16,212 nucleotides of DNA from an uncultured Clostridium sp. Lineage in GTDB: Bacteria; Bacillota; Clostridia; Lachnospirales; Lachnospiraceae. Below, piece after piece: positions 8,781 through 14,546 of this stretch. Position 1 is the stretch's first letter, and each line of letters begins with the position of its first letter. The stretch covers positions 1-16,212 of the forward strand of contig CAUCIO010000036.1 in NCBI GenBank assembly GCA_958442925.1, read 5' to 3'. The notes under the pieces are model-generated. The model was given only the letters and a program-made list of their open reading frames with translations. It was not told where the DNA came from and did no database searches. A program made the translations under genes and the position numbers.

Positions 8781-9793
8781 GCTTTTTCTCCTGCTTCAAG
8801 GCTTTCTCCCTGCTCTTCTGCCTTTTCTTTCTCTCTCCTGGTTTCTCCGGCGTCCGGACTGTCAAAATTCAGCCGCTCCTCCTCTACCACCAGAGGGCGT
8901 TTCATCACCCTTGCATTGATCGATAAAATATACTCTCCCACAAGGCCAATAAAGAAAATCTGTACTGAGCCCAGAAAGCACATGCCGATCAGCACAGGCG
9001 CCATACCTGCCGGGAAATCGTTCCAGTGAAGCAGTTTTAAAATCAGATATACAAAGGCCACCGCAATGCTGATACCTGCGCAGATACTTCCAAAAATAGT
9101 AGCCAGTCTCAGCCCTACCTTGGTGTAGGAGGTAATACTCAGCATTGCCGCGTCGTAAAGGCGGTAAAAATTGTTGTGAGTCTTTCCGGCCCTTCTCTGT
9201 GGCTGCACATAAGGGATTTCCTTCCGCTTGTAGCCTAACTCTGCCACAATGCCGCGCAGAAACGGCGTCGGGTCGTCAAGACGTCTCAGTACCTCGATAA
9301 ACTCTCTGTCGTAGAGTCCGGAACCAGTAAAATGCTCAATCTGCTCCACATCAGACAGCTTTTTAATCATCTTATAGTAGCAGCTTCTCAGCCAGTACAT
9401 CACAGGATTTTCCTTGCTTCCTGTCTTAATTCCAATTACAATCTTGTAGCCTTTCTCCCACTCTCGCACATATTGTGGAATCAGCTCCACCGGATCCTGG
9501 AAATCAGCCACCATACTGATCACACAGTCTCCAGTCACCTGGAGAAGCCCGTAGTAGGGGGAATTAAACTGGCCAAAATTCTTCGCGTTAAAAATCGCCT
9601 TAATCCTCTGATTCTGCCTGCACAGCTCTCTGAGAATAGGGCGGGTCTGATCCGTAGAATCATTATCAATAAACACAAGCTCGTAGTCATACTCCGGCAG
9701 ATCCCGTGTCATAGTCTCCACCACAGCCTGGCTGATGGGCCCTACATTTTCTTCTTCATTATAGCAGGGAATTAAAATGCTGATTTTTTTCAT
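8777..9793 (-). CDS. Membrane-anchored GT2 transferase, GtrB/DPM1-like (polyprenyl-phosphate sugar transferase)
   Basis: 338 aa from the ATG at 9793. Family members move a sugar from a nucleotide donor to polyprenyl phosphate in the cytoplasm, giving a lipid-linked single sugar that is flipped and used outside. Seen: KISILIPCYNEEENV (3-17), DNDSTD (43-48), ADFQDP with the metal-binding Asp pair (D97, D100), the QRRAGKT motif typical of the DPM1/GtrB group (199-205), and two C-terminal membrane helices (about 229-255 and 263-287), followed by a charged tail. Start choice: the ATG at 9793 gives the conserved MKKISILIP start, but AGGAAGAGAG is better spaced for an in-frame TTG at 9799, which would add two residues. 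It could instead elongate the chain directly. A candidate promoter lies 80-110 bases upstream. Confidence 0.9.
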   Translation of the reverse strand: MKKISILIPCYNEEENVGPISQAVVETMTRDLPEYDYELVFIDNDSTDQTRPILRELCRQNQRIKAIFNAKNFGQFNSPYYGLLQVTGDCVISMVADFQDPVELIPQYVREWEKGYKIVIGIKTGSKENPVMYWLRSCYYKMIKKLSDVEQIEHFTGSGLYDREFIEVLRRLDDPTPFLRGIVAELGYKRKEIPYVQPQRRAGKTHNNFYRLYDAAMLSITSYTKVGLRLATIFGSICAGISIAVAFVYLILKLLHWNDFPAGMAPVLIGMCFLGSVQIFFIGLVGEYILSINARVMKRPLVVEEERLNFDSPDAGETRREKEKAEEQGESLEAGEKA

Positions 9794-9873
9794 TGTCAAT
9801 CATTCTCTCTTCCTGTCCCTTTTCAGGCAGGCCTGTATTTTCGCACCAGACCCGTCCTGCAGGATTTTCTATT

Positions 9874-9902
9874 ATTCTAATCTTCTGCAGAGGAATTTAC
9901 AA
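9874..9902 (-). promoter_or_regulatory. Candidate internal promoter ahead of the glycosyltransferase genes
   Basis: On the minus strand TTGTAA (9902-9897, 4 of 6 to TTGACA) and TAGAAT (9879-9874, 5 of 6 to TATAAT) are exactly 17 bases apart, in the 115-base gap between the epimerase and the GtrB-like gene. It would let the glycosyltransferase, LCP and glycosylphosphotransferase genes be transcribed apart from the two sugar-synthesis genes, with a leader of about 75 bases. No terminator is visible after the epimerase gene, so readthrough is also likely. This is a pattern match only. Confidence 0.35.
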
Positions 9903-9914
9903 GGGACATTTTTC

Positions 9915-10856
9915 TTAAGATAAGCGGACGCTGTCAATTACCTGGGCTATTCCATCACGGAATCGGACTCTTGGCTCCCATCCGATCACCTGTTTCATCT
10001 TCGTCAGATCCGGAATCAGGTTCACCACGCCCTCCGCATTGGGCTTTCTCACTCCGTATACACAGCTTCCCTGTTTTCCACACAGTTCGTACACAGTTTC
10101 CACAAAGTTTTTCAGTGGACCTGTCTCATCCATAGGTCCTCCCAGATTGTAGACACATCCCTGTTCCATCAGGCTTTCCTGATATTCACAGAGCATGGCA
10201 ATAGCTCTTCCTGCGTCGTCGATATGCATAAAATTCCAGTCCTGGGTACAGGCTCCCATCTCCATAACGCCTCCGGAAAGAAAGGTCTTTACGCAGGTGG
10301 AAAGCAGGGACCAGGGGTGATCCCCGATCCCGTAGGTGCTGAAAATCCTGGCATGGCCATAGTCCATGGCGAGAATTCTGCAGAGAGCCTCCGCCTCTGT
10401 CCGAACCCTCAGTTTCGCTGCCCCGTAAGGAGATGTGGGGCGGCACTCTGTCTCCTCGTCCATCAGAGTCTGATGAATCCCGTACTCTGCCTGGGAGCCA
10501 GTGAAAAGAAATCTCCTGCAGCCGAGACTTTTCGCCGCCAGCACAGCTTTCAGGGTATCCTCTGCATTTTCCTCCTGGACAGCCACAGCTGCTCTGGAAT
10601 CACTTCCCGCTCCCTTCCAGCCCATGTGCAGGAATATGTCACAGGGCTCTGTAATCTGTTCTGTCAGCCGATCAAGGCTTCCAAGATCCTCATTGAGAAT
10701 CACCAGATGTTCTGGCTGGACTCCATTGACCAGAAGACGTTCTGCCTTGACCGATCCCTTTCTCAACACTGCGTAAACCTTATGTCCCCGCTCAAGCAGG
10801 GCCTTCACCGCCCCGCTTCCGACAAAGCTGGTAGCTCCTGTGGCAACTATTTTCAT
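9915..10856 (-). CDS. NAD(P)-dependent epimerase/dehydratase (extended SDR)
   Basis: 313 aa, the usual length for a nucleotide-sugar epimerase, dehydratase or reductase of the extended short-chain dehydrogenase family, acting in the cytoplasm. The Rossmann nucleotide-binding motif is TGATSFVGSG (6-15), slightly off the canonical TGGxGFxG because Ser stands at the usual second Gly region. The catalytic set is visible: S121 in TGSQAEYG and Y144/K148 in SPYGAAK. The C-terminal part holds DWNFMHIDD and YNLGGP, typical of this fold's substrate side. The ATG at 10856 has AAAGGCGG upstream. It follows the ThDP enzyme by 73 bases with no clear separate promoter, suggesting that the two act in one sugar pathway. 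The substrate cannot be named from sequence; it might reduce or epimerise the ThDP enzyme's product. Confidence 0.9.
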   Translation of the reverse strand: MKIVATGATSFVGSGAVKALLERGHKVYAVLRKGSVKAERLLVNGVQPEHLVILNEDLGSLDRLTEQITEPCDIFLHMGWKGAGSDSRAAVAVQEENAEDTLKAVLAAKSLGCRRFLFTGSQAEYGIHQTLMDEETECRPTSPYGAAKLRVRTEAEALCRILAMDYGHARIFSTYGIGDHPWSLLSTCVKTFLSGGVMEMGACTQDWNFMHIDDAGRAIAMLCEYQESLMEQGCVYNLGGPMDETGPLKNFVETVYELCGKQGSCVYGVRKPNAEGVVNLIPDLTKMKQVIGWEPRVRFRDGIAQVIDSVRLS

Positions 10857-10929
10857 ATGCGGCCGCCTTTCTGTCTCACTTCAAATTTTCTGTCTTTATA
10901 TTCCGGCTTACTCTACTGCTTCCTGTGCC

Positions 10930-12855
10930 TTATTTTTGAATTCTGGGGATGATCATGTTTTCATCCATCTCCTCATCAGAGAGGAATGGCGCCAGATCCT
11001 CTAACGGCGGAGAAACCATGGTTCCATCCGGCAGTTTCTTAGCTGCTGACTTAGGCTCAAAGTTCTGATCAAGGGTCACAAATACCTCGCAGATCACCGG
11101 CCCGTCAATAGCCAGCGCCTCTTCCAGCTTCTCGTCCAGCTCTCTGTTTCCATGGATGGATACATATGGGAAGCCATAGGCCCATGCCAGCTTTTCCATA
11201 CTTGGGAAGGTCAGATCTTTGCTGTCCACGCCGATTCCGATTAACGGCTCACCGAAGAAATTCTTCTGGGTCTGGCGGATTGAATGATAACCGCCATTGT
11301 TAATCACAAAAATCTTAATGGGCAGCCATCTGCCAATCACAGTCTGCAGCTCCTGCAGATTCATCTGAATGCTTCCGTCTCCTGTTACCAGGATAATATC
11401 ATGGGTGCTGTCTGCAATGCAGGCTCCGATGGAAGCAGGCAGGCCATAACCCATGGAAGCGATTCCGGAATTGGAAATAAACCGCTGCCCCTTTTTCATA
11501 ATGTTGGCGTGACCGCAGACTACATTGGCAGAGCCATTGCCTACTACCACGATCTGATCCTCCAGAAGCCGCTCGCTCAGTTCATGGGCAAAGGCGTACA
11601 CATTGGCCTCGTGCTCTGTGCCTCCCTCCATATGGCGTGGAAGAACCACCGGGTACTTCTCCTTCCAGGTCCGGCACTGTGCCAGCCACTGTTCCTGGGC
11701 TTCCCTTGTTTCTTCTTCCATGGTATCTCTGGAAAGCTCCTCCTCTTTCAGAACCTCCTCCATGGTTTCCAGCAGATCCTTCACATCTGCATGAACCGGC
11801 ATATCTACGTGAAGCGTAGGCTTTTTCAGCTCCTCCGCGTCAATATCATTGATGATTGTGTAGGCTTCCCTGGCCCAGGTATCAAAGCGATAGCCTACCT
11901 GGCGGAAGCTCAGACGGCTTCCAAGAGAAAGCAGCAGATCGCTGTTCTGGATGGCAAAGTTGCCGGCCCGGTCTCCTACATTTCCGCCCTTTCCTGTGTA
12001 CAGGGGATGCTCGTCCCAGATGCAGTCAATGCTGTCTGCTCCTGTCACCACCGGAATGTTCAGAGCCTCAGCCACCCGGATAAATACTTCGTGGGCCCCT
12101 GCGATTCTGATTCCATTTCCTGCGTTAATGACAGGACGCTTTGCCGCCCGAATCTTTTTAATAATTTCCCTGGCTGTCTCTTTCTCCACTTTTTGGGGAA
12201 GAAGCGCCCGGTATTCTCCCTGTCCTGCTGTATCCATAGAAATTTCAGCTTCGCTCTTTTTCGCCCAGCCGGTTCCTCCTGCCTCATAATCTTCCGGATC
12301 AAAGCCAATCAGAGCCTCTGTCTCTACCATGGCTGCCTGAACATTTAACGGCACATCCAGCCACACTGGGCCTGGACGGCCTGCATAAGCCAGATACAGG
12401 GCTTTTTCCATGCAGAAACGGATTCTCGTGGGATCTGTAATCATTTCTGTATACTTTGTCATATTGGCCACAGAGCCGGTAATGTCAAATTCCTGATCTC
12501 CCATGGCACGCAGATGCAGATTTGTGCTTCTGGACATGGTATCATAGCGCACCTGTCCTGAGACAATGAACATAGGAATGGAGTCCATAAATCCCCCTGC
12601 CACTCCTGTCATGGCATTAATTCCCCCAGGTCCTGTGGTGACACAGACTGCTGCAATCTGTCCGTGAATTCTGGCATAGGCTTCAGCTGCCATGGCGCAG
12701 GCCTGCTCATGGTGGTTATAAATGCAGTTTAACCCTTCCTGGTGGCCCAGTGCGTCATCCAGATGCATGGCGCCTCCTCCGGTAATCATAAACACATCCT
12801 TAATTCCTGCCTCCAGAAGCTTCTGGGCAATATAGTTGGATACTTTTATCCGCAT
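10930..12855 (-). CDS. Thiamine-diphosphate-dependent enzyme, acetolactate-synthase-like
   Basis: 641 aa, slightly longer than usual for this superfamily (about 550-600). It has the three-domain plan of IlvB-like enzymes: a pyrimidine-binding domain (about 1-175) with ITGGGAMHLDDAL and the catalytic Glu in YNHHEQACAMAAEAYAR (E50), a middle domain (about 230-370), and a pyrophosphate-binding domain (about 430-600) with the metal/ThDP motif GDGS (492-495) ending in INNGG (518-522). These enzymes decarboxylate a 2-oxo acid and pass the acyl unit to an acceptor. No regulatory subunit (ilvN) or other branched-chain amino acid gene is present, and it sits in a glycan locus, so a sugar role (as for YerE, which adds a two-carbon branch to a keto sugar) is more likely than valine/isoleucine synthesis. 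The ATG at 12855 has GAGGAGAG 5 bases upstream. It is the first gene of the minus-strand operon. Confidence 0.9.
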   Translation of the reverse strand: MRIKVSNYIAQKLLEAGIKDVFMITGGGAMHLDDALGHQEGLNCIYNHHEQACAMAAEAYARIHGQIAAVCVTTGPGGINAMTGVAGGFMDSIPMFIVSGQVRYDTMSRSTNLHLRAMGDQEFDITGSVANMTKYTEMITDPTRIRFCMEKALYLAYAGRPGPVWLDVPLNVQAAMVETEALIGFDPEDYEAGGTGWAKKSEAEISMDTAGQGEYRALLPQKVEKETAREIIKKIRAAKRPVINAGNGIRIAGAHEVFIRVAEALNIPVVTGADSIDCIWDEHPLYTGKGGNVGDRAGNFAIQNSDLLLSLGSRLSFRQVGYRFDTWAREAYTIINDIDAEELKKPTLHVDMPVHADVKDLLETMEEVLKEEELSRDTMEEETREAQEQWLAQCRTWKEKYPVVLPRHMEGGTEHEANVYAFAHELSERLLEDQIVVVGNGSANVVCGHANIMKKGQRFISNSGIASMGYGLPASIGACIADSTHDIILVTGDGSIQMNLQELQTVIGRWLPIKIFVINNGGYHSIRQTQKNFFGEPLIGIGVDSKDLTFPSMEKLAWAYGFPYVSIHGNRELDEKLEEALAIDGPVICEVFVTLDQNFEPKSAAKKLPDGTMVSPPLEDLAPFLSDEEMDENMIIPRIQK

Positions 12856-12876
12856 GATGCTCTCCTCACTCTTTTT

Positions 12877-12893
12877 CCGGATTCTGAATCCGG
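12877..12893. promoter_or_regulatory. 17-base perfect palindrome in the leader of the ThDP gene (candidate operator or leader hairpin)
   Basis: CCGGATTC and GAATCCGG form a perfect 8-base inverted repeat around a single T. It lies 22 bases upstream of the ThDP enzyme start, just before its ribosome binding site. It could be a repressor site or a hairpin that affects translation. It is not a convincing terminator: on the minus strand it is followed by A residues and on the plus strand by CTGATTC rather than a T-run. Confidence 0.45.
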
Positions 12894-12968
12894 CTGATTC
12901 TATATTTTTGTATTTTTATATGTTACAGTTATATGAACAAATCTTTAAGTTTCTAAAAACCCACGCTC

Positions 12969-12997
12969 AGTATATCACAATTTCCCGTAAATGCCTA
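12969..12997 (-). promoter_or_regulatory. Candidate promoter for the minus-strand operon
   Basis: On the minus strand TAGGCA (12997-12992, 4 of 6 to TTGACA) is 17 bases from TATACT (12974-12969, 5 of 6 to TATAAT), and TG stands one base before the second box (extended -10). Transcription would start near 12962, giving a leader of about 105 bases that contains the 17-base palindrome. The leader is AT-rich, so other -10-like boxes (for example TATAAA nearer the gene) cannot be ruled out. Confidence 0.5.
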
Positions 12998-13050
12998 TTA
13001 AACTTTTTCTTACATTTCACGCAATATTTCATGGTTTTTGCCAGTTTTCC

Positions 13051-13079
13051 TTGTCTTTTAACTGGATTCTTTTTATAAT
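13051..13079 (+). promoter_or_regulatory. Strong candidate promoter for the cytidylyltransferase-HAD-aldolase genes
   Basis: TTGTCT (13051-13056) and a perfect TATAAT (13074-13079) are 17 bases apart. Transcription should start near 13086, about 20 bases before the first ATG, with AAAGG as the ribosome binding site in between. The minus-strand promoter diverges from it, and the two -35 boxes are about 54 bases apart. Confidence 0.7.
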
Positions 13080-13107
13080 GAAGTGAGATTTTTAGAAAGG
13101 CTGGCAG

Positions 13108-13857
13108 ATGAATATGAAAATTACTGGCATTATTCCGGCCAGATACGGCTCCACCCGCTTTCCGGGAAAGCCCCTGGCTCTTTTAGGCGGACGCCCTATG
13201 CTGCTCCATGTATTTGAACACGCTTCAAAATCCCGCCTGCTTACGGAGGTTTGCGTGGCTACTGAAAGCCTGAACATACAGGAAGCCTGCAAGTCCCTTT
13301 CCATCCCCTGCCTGATGACGGATCCAGCTCACGAAAATCCTACCTCCCGCCTGTGGGAGGCGGCAAAGAGCCTTCCCTCCGATTTATACGTCATGATTGG
13401 AGGCGACGAGCCCCTTCTCACAGGGGAAGATATCGATCTTGTCATCCAGGCGGCGCTTAACCGGATGGAGGATGAAAAAGGGCTTTTTGTGGCAAACGCC
13501 ATGGCGCCTGTGCTCTCTCCCGCTGAGGCTATGGACACCGCCAACATCAAAGTCGTCTGCGGAGAAGACGGACGGGGACTCTACACCTCCCGTTTTCCCA
13601 TTCCCTATCCCAAGGGAGAACTGAATTTCACCTACTGGAAATTTGCCAGCATCGGCGTCTACACAAGACAGGCTCTGGATTTCTTTGCAGATACGCCTAA
13701 AGGGCCTCTGGAAACCATAGAGGAGTGCGATCTGCTCCGCTTTATAGAGCACAATGTCCCTGTATACTTTACCAGTACAGGGCATCCCTCTCTGTCTGTG
13801 GACACGAAAAAGGATCTTCGCCAGGCAGACCTGATGATAGAGCAAATGCAGCAATAA
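13108..13857 (+). CDS. CMP-sugar synthetase of the KdsB (CMP-Kdo synthetase) family
   Basis: 249 aa, the same length class as KdsB (about 250). KdsB-type enzymes join CTP to the anomeric hydroxyl of a 3-deoxy-2-ulosonic acid, giving a CMP-sugar and pyrophosphate. Seen: the nucleotide-binding IPARYGSTRFPGKPL (9-23), GGDEPL (98-103, with the metal-binding D100), a LETIEECDLLRF stretch (201-212, matching HIEMLEQLR of E. coli KdsB) and SVDTKKDL (230-237, metal-binding D232). Residues of the KdsB sugar side differ: HQSGTER is replaced by HENPTSR (75-81) and RHLGIY by KFASIGVY (178-185). Nucleotide and metal handling therefore look intact while the sugar is probably not Kdo. The ATG at 13108 has AAAGG 7 bases upstream. 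It is the first gene of the plus-strand group and sits 15 bases before the HAD gene. Confidence 0.88.
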   Translation: MNMKITGIIPARYGSTRFPGKPLALLGGRPMLLHVFEHASKSRLLTEVCVATESLNIQEACKSLSIPCLMTDPAHENPTSRLWEAAKSLPSDLYVMIGGDEPLLTGEDIDLVIQAALNRMEDEKGLFVANAMAPVLSPAEAMDTANIKVVCGEDGRGLYTSRFPIPYPKGELNFTYWKFASIGVYTRQALDFFADTPKGPLETIEECDLLRFIEHNVPVYFTSTGHPSLSVDTKKDLRQADLMIEQMQQ

Positions 13858-13872
13858 AAATGGAGGATTATC

Positions 13873-14541
13873 ATGTACAAAGGAATTATCTTCGACTTAG
13901 ACGGAACGCTTCTGGACACCTCAGAAGGGGTTCTGGCAAGCATCCGGCACACCATAAAAACCATGAACTACCAGGAGCTGCCTCTGGAGACTCTTCTCAC
14001 CTTTATCGGGCCTCCTGTCAAGCACTCCCTGATTAAACATTACGATCTCACAAATCAGGAGGCGGAAGAGGCCACAGAGGTCTTCCGCCAGCAGTATAAA
14101 AATGAAGATCTTTTAAAGGCACGCCCTTACGACGGCATTTTAGAACTCTTAAAATCCCTGAAAGACCAGGGCTTTCTGGTGGGTGTAGCCACACTGAAGC
14201 GGGAAGACTATGCTGTCACAATTTTAGAGCATTTTGGCATTGCAGAATTCTGTGATCTCATCTGCGGCAGTGACTTTGCAAATAAAATGACAAAAGCAGA
14301 TGTGCTGAAAAAATGTATAGACGGGCTGAAGCTGAAGCCCTCTGAAGCCCTCTTAATCGGAGATACCTCTTCAGACGGAAACGGTGCAAAAGAGGCAGGC
14401 GCAGACTTTATGGCCGTCACCTTCGGCTTCGGCTATAAAACAAAAGAGGAGTGGCAGAACCACTTCTCACCTGTATTTACAGCAGCCGATCCATATGAGA
14501 TCGCAGAATTTCTTCATGTTTCTTTAGTGAAAGGACGGTAA
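13873..14541 (+). CDS. HAD-superfamily phosphatase (phosphoglycolate-phosphatase-like)
   Basis: 222 aa with all four HAD motifs: DLDGT (8-12, nucleophile D8 and acid D10), Thr in VATLK (T107), Lys in MTKADV (K141), and GDTSSD (163-168, metal-binding D164 and D168). A helical C1-type cap lies between motifs I and II (about 15-85), as in Gph/PGP phosphatases of small phosphorylated metabolites. In the Kdo pathway a HAD enzyme (KdsC, a cap-less type) removes phosphate from the sugar acid before CMP transfer; the place between a KdsB-like gene and an aldolase suggests the same kind of step here, by inference. GGAGG lies 7 bases before the ATG, and the stop is 5 bases before the aldolase start, so the three genes are clearly co-transcribed. 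Confidence 0.88.
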   Translation: MYKGIIFDLDGTLLDTSEGVLASIRHTIKTMNYQELPLETLLTFIGPPVKHSLIKHYDLTNQEAEEATEVFRQQYKNEDLLKARPYDGILELLKSLKDQGFLVGVATLKREDYAVTILEHFGIAEFCDLICGSDFANKMTKADVLKKCIDGLKLKPSEALLIGDTSSDGNGAKEAGADFMAVTFGFGYKTKEEWQNHFSPVFTAADPYEIAEFLHVSLVKGR

Positions 14542-14546
14542 TCCAT

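Noticed and set aside
9856..9891. CCTGCAGG and TCTGCAGA palindromes after the epimerase gene as a terminator
   Set aside because: Each is a short self-complementary site with no loop and no T-run, and together they do not form a stable stem.
10224..10952. 242-residue open frame on the plus strand over the epimerase gene
   Set aside because: It is antisense to a complete SDR with its catalytic residues, and nothing in it is protein-like.
11284..12348. 354-residue open frame on the plus strand
   Set aside because: It is antisense to the ThDP enzyme, whose motifs are complete in the other frame. The translation is Cys/His/Leu-rich without recognisable motifs and has no good ribosome binding site.
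10930..12855. Housekeeping acetolactate synthase of valine/isoleucine synthesis
   Set aside because: There is no regulatory subunit and no ilvC/ilvD/leu gene nearby, and the operon is a surface glycan operon. Not excluded without phylogeny.
12877..12893. Palindrome as an intrinsic terminator
   Set aside because: No T-run follows on either strand, and it lies upstream of a start codon inside the leader.
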